A stretch of 64,000 nucleotides of DNA, taken from positions 1 to 64,000 of the forward strand of contig NZ_JACOGK010000006.1 in NCBI RefSeq assembly GCF_014269395.1, in the 5' to 3' direction. Both the position numbers and the translations under genes were made by a program. Below are positions 10,431 through 19,876 of the stretch, in pieces (the stretch's first letter is position 1; each line of letters opens with the position of its first letter). The notes under the pieces are model-generated. The model ran no database searches and was not told the DNA's origin. It was given only the letters and a program-made list of their open reading frames with translations. Source of the stretch: Megasphaera hominis. Lineage in GTDB: Bacteria; Bacillota; Negativicutes; Veillonellales; Megasphaeraceae.

Positions 10431-10609
10431 AAACTTGCATACGTTATAGACCCATCGTGCATCAATCGAACAGAAGAAATACCAACCTATAGCTGCCTGG
10501 TTATTTTCTGACGTTTTCCCTTATTCATTGCATCACAGAAACAAGCCATTGACAGCAATTTGTCTGCATTTCTTTGTTCACAAAATCCACAATAAGAAAG
10601 GTGATTGAT

Positions 10610-12064
10610 ATGACAAAACTATGCAGAATACTGTTGGGGTCCTTAACCTGGCTTACGCTTAGTGCCTCGCCGGTATTCGCAAACGAAGCGGCTCACGAAA
10701 TGGTTAATCAGGTACTACCCGTATGGAGTGTCATTCCTTTTGTAGGTATGCTCCTCTCGATTGCCATCATCCCCTTGATTAAAGGCGACTGGTGGGCAGA
10801 AAACATGAAGTGGGTGTCTCTCGCCTGGTCCCTCGTATTCCTCATTCCCTTTTCCTTCGCCTATGGGGCTGGAGAAGGTGCGTTCCGGTTACTGGAATCG
10901 GTACTGCTCGACTATATTCCGTTCATCGTGCTCCTCTACGGCCTCTTTGTAACGGCCGGCGGGATTGTTATTAAAGGTACTATGACCGGTACGACGAAGG
11001 TCAATGCACTCTTATTGCTCATCGGTACGGCCCTGGCCAGCTGGATCGGCACAACCGGTGCTGCTATGCTCATGATCCGGCCTTTGATCCGCGCCAATGC
11101 CTGGCGGAAAAAGAAAGTACATCTCATGGTCTTTTTCATTTTCCTCGTTGCCAATATGGGCGGCTGCCTGACACCGCTTGGCGATCCGCCTTTGTTCATG
11201 GGCTTCCAGCGTGGCGTTCCCTTTACGTGGACGTTCCATCTGTTCCCTATTCTGGCATTCAACCTGATTCTCTTGTTTGCCGTGTTCATGCTTCTCGATC
11301 ATCATTATTATAAGAAAGAACTGGCTGAAGGCCGTTCGCCTCTGGATATGCAAAAAGAAGGGGAAAAAGAACCCATTCGCATTGAAGGAGCCCATAACCT
11401 CATTTTCATTGGCATGATCATTTGCGGCGTATTGGCCAATGGCATGCTGCCCGAATGGATTCCTGCTTTTGCCAACGGTGCAGGCATTCATGTCTATGAC
11501 GAAATCGTCTTCCCCTATGCTACCTTAGCTGAAGTCGTCATCATTCTCGTAGCGGCACTGCTTTCCCTGAAGACGACACAGGAACACACACGGGCCCTGA
11601 ACGAATTTACCAATGGCCCGATCATCGAAGTAGCTACGCTCTTCATCGGTATCTTCATTACCATGATTCCGGCCCTGATGCTGCTCAAAACCCATGGTGC
11701 CGAATTAGGCATCAACCAGCCGTGGCAAATGTTCTGGGCAACAGGCGCCCTTTCATCCTTCCTTGACAATACACCGACCTATCTCGTTTTCCTCCAAACG
11801 GCCGGTTCCCTTGGGGCTACGACAGGGATCGTCACATCTGTCGGTACGGTTTCTCAGATCATGCTGGAAGCAATTGCTGCCGGTGCCGTTTTCATGGGTG
11901 CCAATACGTATATTGGCAACGCGCCGAACTTTATGGTTAAAGCCATTGCTGAAGAAAACAATATCAACATGCCCAGCTTCTTTGGCTATATGGCCTGGTC
12001 CAATGCTATTTTGATCCCGACGTTTATTATCGACACGTTTGTGTTTTTCCTCTTATTCTTATAA
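10610..12064 (+). CDS. NhaD/ArsB-superfamily sodium:proton antiporter
   Basis: A polytopic inner-membrane ion transporter of the IT superfamily (NhaD/UIT-like), expected to exchange Na+ for H+. The 484-residue product starts with a cleavable-looking signal (ending SASPVFA) and has about 12 membrane segments. It contains the superfamily signatures TTGAAMLMIRPLIRAN and NMGGCLTPLGDPPLFMGF, and a second-half repeat SSFLDNTPTYLVFLQTAG. The start at 10610 is preceded by GAAAGGTGATT; a start 12 codons upstream has no site. The substrate is not proven: related proteins move arsenite, citrate or other anions. Confidence 0.85.
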   Translation: MTKLCRILLGSLTWLTLSASPVFANEAAHEMVNQVLPVWSVIPFVGMLLSIAIIPLIKGDWWAENMKWVSLAWSLVFLIPFSFAYGAGEGAFRLLESVLLDYIPFIVLLYGLFVTAGGIVIKGTMTGTTKVNALLLLIGTALASWIGTTGAAMLMIRPLIRANAWRKKKVHLMVFFIFLVANMGGCLTPLGDPPLFMGFQRGVPFTWTFHLFPILAFNLILLFAVFMLLDHHYYKKELAEGRSPLDMQKEGEKEPIRIEGAHNLIFIGMIICGVLANGMLPEWIPAFANGAGIHVYDEIVFPYATLAEVVIILVAALLSLKTTQEHTRALNEFTNGPIIEVATLFIGIFITMIPALMLLKTHGAELGINQPWQMFWATGALSSFLDNTPTYLVFLQTAGSLGATTGIVTSVGTVSQIMLEAIAAGAVFMGANTYIGNAPNFMVKAIAEENNINMPSFFGYMAWSNAILIPTFIIDTFVFFLLFL

Positions 12065-12083
12065 TTATATTTGCTAAAAAATA

Positions 12084-12127
12084 CAGCAATAGAAAAGGCA
12101 CCGTGCATGGTGCCTTTTCTATTGCTG
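12084..12127 (+). terminator. Terminator of the antiporter gene
   Basis: A perfect 19-bp inverted repeat (CAGCAATAGAAAAGGCACC and its complement) with a 6-base loop; T-rich on both sides, 19 bases past the stop. Confidence 0.85.
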
Positions 12128-12143
12128 CAAAAAGGAATATAAT

Positions 12144-12173
12144 AAAAAAGGCGGTTCCCGCAGGAACTGCCTT
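12144..12173 (-). terminator. Terminator of the tRNA-His-Gln-Lys operon
   Basis: Stem AAGGCaGTTCC with GGAACcGCCTT (leftward reading) followed by TTTTTT, six bases past the tRNA-Lys 3' end. Confidence 0.9.
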
Positions 12174-12178
12174 CTCTT

Positions 12179-12254
12179 TGGTGATCCACCCGAGATTCGA
12201 ACTCGGGACACCCTGATTAAAAGTCAGGTGCTCTGCCAACTGAGCTAGTGGATC
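12179..12254 (-). tRNA. tRNA-Lys (anticodon TTT)
   Basis: 76-nt cloverleaf with acceptor stem GATCCAC/GTGGATC, anticodon loop CTTTTAA, T-loop GTTCGAATC, and encoded CCA. Last tRNA of a three-tRNA operon. Confidence 0.98.
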
Positions 12255-12259
12255 ATGGC

Positions 12260-12334
12260 TGGCAGGGGTAGCTGGATTCGAACCAGCGCATAGCGGAGTC
12301 AAAGTCCGGTGCCTTACCACTTGGCTATACCCCT
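12260..12334 (-). tRNA. tRNA-Gln (anticodon TTG)
   Basis: 75-nt cloverleaf with acceptor stem AGGGGTA/TACCCCT, anticodon loop CTTTGAC, T-loop GTTCGAATC, and encoded CCA. It is separated from tRNA-His by a single base. Confidence 0.98.
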
Positions 12335-12335
12335 A

Positions 12336-12412
12336 TGGGGCGAGTATAGGGACTCGAACCCTAGCGTAACGGAGCCACAATCCGCCGTGTTAACCACTTC
12401 ACCATACCCGCC
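12336..12412 (-). tRNA. tRNA-His (anticodon GTG)
   Basis: 77-nt cloverleaf with the extra encoded G-1 of histidine tRNAs pairing with discriminator C73, acceptor stem GCGGGTA/TACTCGC, anticodon loop ATTGTGG, and encoded CCA. Confidence 0.98.
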
Positions 12413-12457
12413 ATATTATCGCTATCAGCTAATGTGTGAGCGCTGATAACGTAGATT

Positions 12458-12486
12458 ATTTTATCATCCGCCTTCACTAATGTCAA
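12458..12486 (-). promoter_or_regulatory. Promoter of the tRNA operon
   Basis: Consensus TTGACA (12481-12486) and TAAAAT (12458-12463) with a 17-bp spacer on the minus strand, 45 bases before tRNA-His. The rest of 12487-12700 is AT-rich with no gene. Confidence 0.85.
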
Positions 12487-12700
12487 TACTTTTTTTCAAT
12501 CTTTTTTATTTATTTTGTATTTGCTTATCTGTATCTATTCTAAATTGATAATCTCTATTTTATCTATGCATTTTCTGTAGCATTGGCCACTTCCGCTTTT
12601 TCTATAATATGGTAAAATATATCATAGACTAATTTTATCATCTATACTAATATTATTTACATGGTACAGGTTACCATCAGAATTATATGTGAGGTACTCT

Positions 12701-15700
12701 ATGAAAGATTTACTCCATATCGGCATCGATATTGGCTCGACGACAGTAAAAATTGCCGTTCTCGACAATTTAAAGCACTGCCTCCACGCCTGCTATGTCC
12801 GCCATTATACGGATATCCGGCAGAAGGTATGGGATCTGCTCGAAAACGCCTATGAAATATTCGGTGACCGTCAAATCACAATGGCCATTACTGGCTCCGG
12901 CGGCATTGCCCTGGCAGACTATCTGGGTATTACCTTTATCCAGGAAGTAATTGCCGGTACCAAAGCCGTCCGCACGTATCACCCGCAGTCCGATGTCATC
13001 ATCGAATTGGGCGGTGAAGATGCGAAAATCACATACTTAACCGGCGGCAATGAACACCGTATGAACGGGAACTGCGCCGGCGGTACAGGCGCGTTCATCG
13101 ATCAGATGGCTACGCTCCTGCACACCGATGCCAGCGGCCTCAATGCCCTGGCAGAAAAAGCAGATACGCTCTATCCGATTGCAGCCCGCTGCGGCGTTTT
13201 CGCCAAGACGGACGTACAGGCCCTCATGAACGACGGTGCCAGCAAGGAAAACGTAGCTGCCTCTGTCTTCCAGTCTATTGTCTTGCAGACTATTACCGGC
13301 CTGGCCTGCGGCCGCCCGATTCGCGGTACAGTGTGCTTCCTCGGCGGGCCTCTGACCTTCCTGCCCCAGCTGCGCAAGCAGTTTGCAGAAACGTTGCACT
13401 TGACGCCGGAACAGGTCGTAGCACCGGAAAACGCCCAGGTCTATGTGGCCATTGGCGCTGCCCTCGGCAGTTTCCAGGAAAAGCCCCTATCCTTCATGAA
13501 TCTCATGGGCCAGCTGCGCAATGTAGACGAATCGTCCCTGGCCAAATCAGACCGCGTTGAACCGCTCTTTGCTTCGCAGGCGGAATTCGATGAATTCCGT
13601 TCCCGTCATGGCCAGCACACCATTCCCAGCGGCGATCTGGCCGCCTACAGCGGCCCGTGCTATCTTGGCGTCGACGCCGGCAGCACGACGATCAAGGTCG
13701 TCCTCCTCAGCGAAGACAATAAGATTCTCTATTCGCACTACCAAAACAACGAAGGCAGCCCCTTGGCTGCTGCCAAAAAGATCATTACGGAAATTTACAG
13801 CCTCATGCCGCCTGGTGCCTTCATTGCCAAAGCCGGTATTACCGGGTATGGCGAATTTCTTTTGAAGGAAGCGCTCCATCTCGATTTAGGTGAAGTAGAA
13901 ACGATCGCCCACTATCAGGCAGCGGCCCATTTCTGCCCGGATGTTGATTTCATCCTCGACATTGGCGGCCAGGATATGAAGTGCAGCCGGCTGAAGGACG
14001 GCCATATTGAAGACATTCTCCTCAACGAAGCGTGCTCTTCCGGATGCGGTTCCTTCCTCGATACGTTTGCAAAATCCCTGAACTTATCGATTCAGGATTT
14101 TGCTAAGGCAGCCCTCTTTGCCGAAAGCCCGATCGACTTAGGCTCGCGCTGCACAGTCTTCATGAACTCCAAAGTCAAGCAGGCCCAAAAGGAAGGAGCT
14201 ACGCTGGCTGACATTTCTGCAGGTCTTTCCTATTCCGTTATTAAAAACGCCCTATATAAAGTAATTAAAGTAAAAGACCCGGAAAAATTAGGCAAGCACA
14301 TCGTCGTCCAAGGTGGTACCTTCTACAACGATGCCGTCCTGCGGGCCTTTGAAAAGCTCTTGGGACGGCAGGTCATCCGTCCGGCCATTGCCGGCCTCAT
14401 GGGGGCCTTTGGCATGGGCCTCATCTGCAAGGATGCCTATCACCGAGATCATGTCCGTTCGACGGTTCTCTCACCGGAAGAACTGAGCCAGCTCAAGGTA
14501 ACGACATCGATCCGTCATTGCGGCTTGTGCACCAATAACTGCCTGCTTACGGTCAACACCTTTAACGACGGCCGCTCCTTCATTACAGGCAACCGCTGCG
14601 AACGCGGTGCAGCCGGTTCGTCCGGACAAAAGCACAAGGTTCTGCCCAATATGTACAAGGTGAAATATAACCGCCTCTTCAATCACTACAAGCCCTTGGC
14701 AGCAGAAAACGCACCACGTGGTACCGTCGGTATTCCCCGCGTGCTCAATATGTATGAAGACTATCCGTTCTGGTTCACCTTCTTTACCAAATTGGGCTAC
14801 CGCGTCGTCCTGTCTGACCCCTCTTCAAAGAAGATTTTCCAGAAGGCCATGGATACGGTACCGTCCGATTCGGCGTGCTATCCGGCCAAGCTCGTCCACG
14901 GCCATATCGAAAACCTGCTGGAAAAGAAAGTAGACCGTATTTTCTATCCCTGCATCCAGAACGGGCCGAAGGAAGGCAGCAAGGATAATACCTTTAACTG
15001 CCCCATGGTCATGAGCTATCCGGAAGTCATCCGCAACAACATGGCTGAACGGCTGAGCGACACCAATACGCTCTATCTTTGCCCCTTCCTGCCGCTTAAC
15101 GATAAGGACCGCATTGTCCCCCGTCTGCAGGAAGAACTGCGCGTCTGGGGCCTCGGTAAGGACGAAATCAAGAAAGCCTGCCAGGCCGCCTGGCAGAAAG
15201 AAACAGACTATAAAGAACAATATTATGCTATGACCAAGGCAGCTCTCGATATGCTGGAAAAGAAAGGCGAACGGGGCATCGTCCTGAGCGGCCGTCCCTA
15301 TCACGTCGACCCGGAAATCAACCATGGTATTCCGGAGCTCATCAACAGCCTCGGCCTGGCCGTCCTCACAGAGGATGGTGTAGCGCCCTTGGGCCAGTTC
15401 CCGGGCCACCTGCGCGTCGTCGACCAGTGGTCGTACCACTCGCGCCTCTACCGGGCTGCCCAGTATGTACAGCAACATAAGAACCTGGAATTGGTCGAAC
15501 TGAACTCCTTCGGTTGTGGCCTCGACGCTATCGTTGCCGACCAGGTGCAGGATATCCTGGCCCACGGCCATAAGATCCACACACTGCTGAAAATCGATGA
15601 AGGCTCGAACCTCGGTGCCATCCGCATCCGTCTCCGTTCGCTCCTCTTCGTCATGAATCACCGCCAGCCCGTGACGGTAAAACCGGAACCTTATTCCTAC

Positions 15701-17005
15701 ACGAAGGCCATCTTCACCAAACAGAATAAGGCCGATAACGTCATCCTGGCACCGTCTATGACACCGATTCATTTCCCGCTCTTTAAGCCTGCCTTCGACC
15801 ATGAAGGCTACCGCGTGGAAATGATCCCCCACCAGGGACAAAAGGCTATCGATACAGGCCTGGCTTACATTCACAACGACGCCTGCTATCCGGCTATCAT
15901 GTCCTTAGGCCAGATCATAACGGCCTTAAAGTCCGGCAAGTATGATTTAAAACATACGTCCGTCATGATTTCCCAGACTGGCGGCTGCTGCCGCGCCACG
16001 AACTACATCGGCATGATCCGCAAGGCCCTGACCGATGCTAACCTGGGCGACGTGCCCATCCTATCCCTGAACATGAAGGGCATGAACAAGCAGCCCGGCT
16101 TCCAGCCGAGCATCGGCTTCTGGCATAGACTGGTCATGGGTATGATTTACGGCGATGCCCTGCAGCAGGTACTCTACCGCACGCGGCCTTACGAAAAGGT
16201 CAAAGGTACGGCAGAAGCCCTCTTCAAAAAGTGGCAGGATAAATGCACAGTCGATCTTGCCCACGCCGATCGTCATACCTTCGTAAAAAATATCCGTGCC
16301 ATGATCGATGAATTTGACCACATCGACATGACCGATGAAAAGAAGCCGCGTATCGGTCTGGTCGGGGAAATTTACGTCAAGTTCCACCCCATTGCCAATA
16401 ACCACATCGTACGCATGATTGAGGAAGAAGGGGGCGAAATCATCGTCTCCGGCCTGGCTGATTTCTTCTTCTACGGCCTCCTGGATGACCAGTTCCGTCA
16501 TAAATATCTTTCCGGCAGCTGGTGGTCCAGCTTCAAGAGCAAGTCTCTCGTCAAGCTCCTGGAATGGTATCGTAAGCCCTACCGGGAAGCCGTCGCCCAA
16601 AGCGCCCATTTCGATCCGATCACATCCATTTACGACATTGCCGATGAAGCCAGGAAGTTCCTGTCCCTTGGCCATGAAGCCGGCGAAGGCTGGTTCCTCA
16701 CAGGCGATATGATCGATCTCATTCACCGCGGTGCCCGCGACGTCGTATGCCTCCAACCTTGGGCCTGCCTGCCGAACCACGTCACCGGCAAGGGCATGAT
16801 CAAGACCCTGAAGGCGGCCTTCCCGGAAACGAATATCGTCGCCATCGACTATGACCCCAGCGCCAGCTCGGTCAACCAGACAAACCGTCTCAAGCTGATG
16901 CTCACGTCGACCTTTGAAAATATTCGTGAACCGCTGAATACAAGTGAAAAACCGACTCTGCCATTTCTCAAAGGCGTCCATTTGAATGAAGCCTTAAAAG
17001 AATAA
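12701..17005 (+). CDS. Acyl-CoA dehydratase activase-related protein (two BcrAD/BadFG domains plus HgdB-like part)
   Basis: A 1434-residue cytoplasmic protein of the 2-hydroxyacyl-CoA dehydratase activase group. Two ASKHA ATPase domains lie in tandem, with phosphate loops DIGSTTVKIAV (residues 10-20) and DAGSTTIKVVL (about 325-335). Each has an activase signature (NCAGGTGAF, RCGVFAKTDVQ; CSSGCGSFLD). A DUF2229-type region follows, with a Cys cluster HCGLCTNNC near 606. The C-terminal half is HgdB-like (QTGGCCRATNYIG near 1094). True activases are about 260-residue single-domain dimers that fire electrons into a separate dehydratase; this long fusion form is widespread in anaerobes, with no settled substrate. 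Start from GAGGTACTCT; stand-alone gene. Confidence 0.88.
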   Translation: MKDLLHIGIDIGSTTVKIAVLDNLKHCLHACYVRHYTDIRQKVWDLLENAYEIFGDRQITMAITGSGGIALADYLGITFIQEVIAGTKAVRTYHPQSDVIIELGGEDAKITYLTGGNEHRMNGNCAGGTGAFIDQMATLLHTDASGLNALAEKADTLYPIAARCGVFAKTDVQALMNDGASKENVAASVFQSIVLQTITGLACGRPIRGTVCFLGGPLTFLPQLRKQFAETLHLTPEQVVAPENAQVYVAIGAALGSFQEKPLSFMNLMGQLRNVDESSLAKSDRVEPLFASQAEFDEFRSRHGQHTIPSGDLAAYSGPCYLGVDAGSTTIKVVLLSEDNKILYSHYQNNEGSPLAAAKKIITEIYSLMPPGAFIAKAGITGYGEFLLKEALHLDLGEVETIAHYQAAAHFCPDVDFILDIGGQDMKCSRLKDGHIEDILLNEACSSGCGSFLDTFAKSLNLSIQDFAKAALFAESPIDLGSRCTVFMNSKVKQAQKEGATLADISAGLSYSVIKNALYKVIKVKDPEKLGKHIVVQGGTFYNDAVLRAFEKLLGRQVIRPAIAGLMGAFGMGLICKDAYHRDHVRSTVLSPEELSQLKVTTSIRHCGLCTNNCLLTVNTFNDGRSFITGNRCERGAAGSSGQKHKVLPNMYKVKYNRLFNHYKPLAAENAPRGTVGIPRVLNMYEDYPFWFTFFTKLGYRVVLSDPSSKKIFQKAMDTVPSDSACYPAKLVHGHIENLLEKKVDRIFYPCIQNGPKEGSKDNTFNCPMVMSYPEVIRNNMAERLSDTNTLYLCPFLPLNDKDRIVPRLQEELRVWGLGKDEIKKACQAAWQKETDYKEQYYAMTKAALDMLEKKGERGIVLSGRPYHVDPEINHGIPELINSLGLAVLTEDGVAPLGQFPGHLRVVDQWSYHSRLYRAAQYVQQHKNLELVELNSFGCGLDAIVADQVQDILAHGHKIHTLLKIDEGSNLGAIRIRLRSLLFVMNHRQPVTVKPEPYSYTKAIFTKQNKADNVILAPSMTPIHFPLFKPAFDHEGYRVEMIPHQGQKAIDTGLAYIHNDACYPAIMSLGQIITALKSGKYDLKHTSVMISQTGGCCRATNYIGMIRKALTDANLGDVPILSLNMKGMNKQPGFQPSIGFWHRLVMGMIYGDALQQVLYRTRPYEKVKGTAEALFKKWQDKCTVDLAHADRHTFVKNIRAMIDEFDHIDMTDEKKPRIGLVGEIYVKFHPIANNHIVRMIEEEGGEIIVSGLADFFFYGLLDDQFRHKYLSGSWWSSFKSKSLVKLLEWYRKPYREAVAQSAHFDPITSIYDIADEARKFLSLGHEAGEGWFLTGDMIDLIHRGARDVVCLQPWACLPNHVTGKGMIKTLKAAFPETNIVAIDYDPSASSVNQTNRLKLMLTSTFENIREPLNTSEKPTLPFLKGVHLNEALKE

Positions 17006-17011
17006 GCGCCG

Positions 17012-17048
17012 AAGGGCTGCTTCTCCCGTTAGAGAAGCAGCCCTTTTT
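17012..17048 (+). terminator. Terminator of the activase-related gene
   Basis: A 14-bp perfect stem (AAGGGCTGCTTCTC) with a 6-base loop and TTTTT, directly after the stop. Confidence 0.92.
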
Positions 17049-17097
17049 ACTTTTTAATCGATTCTATATTGATATATATTCTATTTTTATGTTATTT

Positions 17098-17122
17098 CCA
17101 GACTGTAAAGTACCCGGTCTGG
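17098..17122. repeat. Short inverted repeat upstream of the purine permease
   Basis: CCAGAC and GTCTGG flank 13 bases, about 23 bases before the -35 box. A possible operator; no purine riboswitch core is recognisable here. Confidence 0.3.
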
Positions 17123-17144
17123 CCAAATTCCCTTATATTTTGCA

Positions 17145-17173
17145 TTGCCCAATTGCGGGAAAGATTTTATAAT
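17145..17173 (+). promoter_or_regulatory. Promoter of the NCS2 permease gene
   Basis: TTGCCC (17145-17150) and TATAAT (17168-17173) with a 17-bp spacer, 53 bases before the ATG. Confidence 0.6.
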
Positions 17174-17225
17174 ATGAATATTCTTTTATTTATCTATTTT
17201 CTTTGTATCAGGAAGGAGTTTCAAC

Positions 17226-18620
17226 ATGGAAAATGAAAATGGGTTCCTTAACCGTCTGTTTCATTTGACAGCGAACGGAACCACCGCCAAGACAGAAATG
17301 CTTGCCGGTATTACCACCTTTATGACAATGGCCTATATTCTGGCCGTCAATCCTTTGATCATGAGCACGACAGGTATGGATAAGGGTGCCGTCTTGACGG
17401 CTACAGCTATCGCTTCCTGTCTGGGTACTATCTTCATGGCAGTCTTTGCCAACTATCCCTTTGCCTTAGCCCCCGGTATGGGCCTGAACGCCTTTTTTGC
17501 CTTTACCGTCGTCATGCAGATGGGTTATTCCTGGCAGATGGCTTTAGCCGCCGTTTTTGTTGAAGGTATTATTTTTATCGTTTTATCCCTGACCAACGTG
17601 CGTGAAGCTATCTTTAATGCCATTCCGATGACCCTGAAAAAAGCAGTTTCTGCCGGGATTGGCCTCTTCATTGCCCTCATCGGCCTCTTGAACGCACAGA
17701 TCATCGTCGCCAATCCGGCCACGAAAATTTCCTTGTTCTCCTTTACTCATTCTGTCGAAACGGGCACCTTCCACACCGTTGGGATTACCGTCCTCTTAGC
17801 CATGATCGGCATCCTTTTCACATCGATCCTGATGGTAAAAAAAGTCCGCGGCAATATTCTCCTGGGCATCCTGGGCACGTGGATTCTGGCCGTAATTTGT
17901 GAAGTGACAGGCCTCTACGTTCCCAATCCGGAACTTAAGATGTTCAGCGTCATTCCCGACGTTTCTGCCGGTCTCGCCTCCTTTATGCCGGCCAGCCTGA
18001 GCCCGATTTTCATGCAGCTCGACTTCAGCCGCGTTTTCAGCATCGATTTTCTCATCGTCATGTTCGCCTTTCTCTTTGTCGATATTTTCGATACCCTGGG
18101 CACGCTCATTGGCGTTTCCTCCAAGGCCAACATGCTCGATGAAAACGGCAAGCTGCCCCACATTAAAGGCGCTCTCCTGGCTGATGCCGTAGCGACGACC
18201 GTAGGTGCCGTCATTGGCACGAGTACGACGACAACTTTCGTGGAAAGCGCTACCGGCGTCAGTGAAGGCGGCCGTACAGGTCTTACTGCCATTACCGTTG
18301 CCGTGCTCTTCCTCCTGTCTCTTTTCTTATCGCCGATTTTCCTTTCCATCCCGGCCTTCGCTACATCGCCGGCCCTGGTTGTCGTCGGTTTCCTCATGCT
18401 TTCCTCTGTAGCCGGCATCGACTTCTCTGATTTTTCCGAATCTATTCCGGCCTATATTACGATTATTGCCATGCCCTTCTGTTACAGCATTTCAGAAGGT
18501 ATTTCCTTCGGCGTCATCTCCTATGTCGTCATCAATCTGCTTACAGGCAAGCGCGAAAAGATCAGTCCGCTCATGTATATCCTGGCAGTCCTCTTCATCT
18601 GCAAGTACATTATCCTGTAA
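17226..18620 (+). CDS. NCS2 family purine (guanine/hypoxanthine/adenine) permease, AzgA type
   Basis: A proton-coupled importer of purine bases in the inner membrane. The 464-residue product has about 13 hydrophobic segments and AzgA/PbuG-subfamily sequence: N-terminal TEMLAGITTFMTMAYILAVN, FALAPGMGLNAFFAFTV, and a conserved VGTSTTTTFVESATGV-like stretch (here IGTSTTTTFVESATGVSEG). The exact base preference cannot be read from sequence. AGGAAGGAG lies seven bases before the ATG. Single-gene transcript with promoter and terminator. Confidence 0.93.
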   Translation: MENENGFLNRLFHLTANGTTAKTEMLAGITTFMTMAYILAVNPLIMSTTGMDKGAVLTATAIASCLGTIFMAVFANYPFALAPGMGLNAFFAFTVVMQMGYSWQMALAAVFVEGIIFIVLSLTNVREAIFNAIPMTLKKAVSAGIGLFIALIGLLNAQIIVANPATKISLFSFTHSVETGTFHTVGITVLLAMIGILFTSILMVKKVRGNILLGILGTWILAVICEVTGLYVPNPELKMFSVIPDVSAGLASFMPASLSPIFMQLDFSRVFSIDFLIVMFAFLFVDIFDTLGTLIGVSSKANMLDENGKLPHIKGALLADAVATTVGAVIGTSTTTTFVESATGVSEGGRTGLTAITVAVLFLLSLFLSPIFLSIPAFATSPALVVVGFLMLSSVAGIDFSDFSESIPAYITIIAMPFCYSISEGISFGVISYVVINLLTGKREKISPLMYILAVLFICKYIIL

Positions 18621-18636
18621 CGCCTAGAGGTATTAC

Positions 18637-18670
18637 AAAAAATCCCGCCCTGAATAAGGCGGGATTTTTT
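18637..18670. terminator. Bidirectional terminator between the permease and M20 hydrolase genes
   Basis: Stem AAAATCCCGCC with GGCGGGATTTT, A/T runs on both sides. It serves the rightward permease and the leftward opp operon, whose last stop codon directly abuts it. Confidence 0.92.
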
Positions 18671-19876
18671 TTATGGCGACAGCGTTTCATACGCCTTGCG
18701 CCACTGGGCTTCTTCATCAGCCGGCGCGACCGGTGGCCGTTCCTGTTCCGCTACGACGTCGGCAGCCACACGGGCCATGGCCTTAGCCCCAAGGGCCGCC
18801 TGCTGCAAGGCGTATTCACTGCCGGCTGCACAGGCAAATTCCGGCGTATGGCCGGATATATGATAGCCAATACAGAGACTGGGCTGGCTCGTACGCGTCA
18901 CCTGGCTGACATTGCCCACATCCGTTGAGCCTTCTGCATAGTCATCGTCTTTGACGTCAAACTCTTCGCCAAGTTCACTGAAGGCTTCGGCAAAATAGAC
19001 ATCCAAACGCGGGTCGTTAACCATATCCTTAAGGAGTGGTTCATAATGAACCATCGATAAGGTCGTGCCATGCCGGTCGGAAACTGCCTGAGCCAGAGCC
19101 CGGATGGCCGGCAGCATGGTCCCTTCCAGATAGTCTGCCTTCATGGCCCGGATGGTCGCATGCAGGACTGCCCTGTCGGGTACAATATTTGGCGCCGTAC
19201 CGGCTTCCGTAAAGATGATGCCGATAATATGACGCTCTGTAAATTCCTTTTCTTTTTCTTTTAAGGCCTGGTAAAAATCGACGGCCGCATCAAGGGCGTT
19301 AATGCCATGGTAGTCGGGATCTGCCACGTGAGCCGGTTTGCCCGTAAAGGCAAATTCCAAGGGATGCGTAGCGTAGGATGTACCGCCCAGAGCCGTCTTA
19401 TCTTCACCGGGATGGATGATGAGTGCTGCCGTGAGGCCGTCAAAAACGCCTTGGGCACTCATGTACTCCTTGCTGGCCGCCGTTTCTTCTGCCGGACAGC
19501 CGTAAACATGAATTGTCGCCACATCGGCTGCTACTGCGGCAAAGGCCAGGGCAGCGCCGACACTCATGGCTGCAATCAGGTTGTGGCCGCAGCCATGGCC
19601 CAGTCCCGGCAGGGCATCGTATTCGGCTAAAAAGCCGATCTGCACAGGCCCCGTGCCATACGTCGCCTGAAAGGCCGTAGGAAACCGTTCGGGCACACAG
19701 TCCGTTACGGTAAAGCCCGCCTCTGCCAGTACGTGCCGCAAGTACCGGGCAGCCAAATATTCCTTTTCTCCCAGTTCCGGATGCGCATGAAGATAGGTTG
19801 CAATCTGCCGGATCAGCGTTTCATGTGCCTCTACCCACTGGTCGCTTTCTTGTTTCATTACCTTGCTATCGATCAT
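18671..19876 (-). CDS. M20 family metallohydrolase (amidohydrolase, AbgB/PM20D2-like)
   Basis: A 401-residue zinc amidohydrolase expected to cleave an N-acylated amino acid or dipeptide in the cytoplasm. Metal-site motifs are visible: GHGCGHNLIAAM, PAEET and the late histidine in GYHISGHTPEF, with the dimerisation domain in the middle. The overall pattern fits the M20D group that includes p-aminobenzoyl-glutamate hydrolase, but the substrate is unknown. GGAGGATAT precedes the ATG, which overlaps the LD-carboxypeptidase stop by 4 bp. As the last gene of the oligopeptide transporter operon it probably acts on imported peptides. Confidence 0.88.
   Translation of the reverse strand: MIDSKVMKQESDQWVEAHETLIRQIATYLHAHPELGEKEYLAARYLRHVLAEAGFTVTDCVPERFPTAFQATYGTGPVQIGFLAEYDALPGLGHGCGHNLIAAMSVGAALAFAAVAADVATIHVYGCPAEETAASKEYMSAQGVFDGLTAALIIHPGEDKTALGGTSYATHPLEFAFTGKPAHVADPDYHGINALDAAVDFYQALKEKEKEFTERHIIGIIFTEAGTAPNIVPDRAVLHATIRAMKADYLEGTMLPAIRALAQAVSDRHGTTLSMVHYEPLLKDMVNDPRLDVYFAEAFSELGEEFDVKDDDYAEGSTDVGNVSQVTRTSQPSLCIGYHISGHTPEFACAAGSEYALQQAALGAKAMARVAADVVAEQERPPVAPADEEAQWRKAYETLSP

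Noticed and set aside
17049..17225. Purine riboswitch upstream of the NCS2 permease
   Set aside because: The conserved loop and three-way junction sequences of the purine aptamer could not be found; only a short inverted repeat and a promoter are visible.
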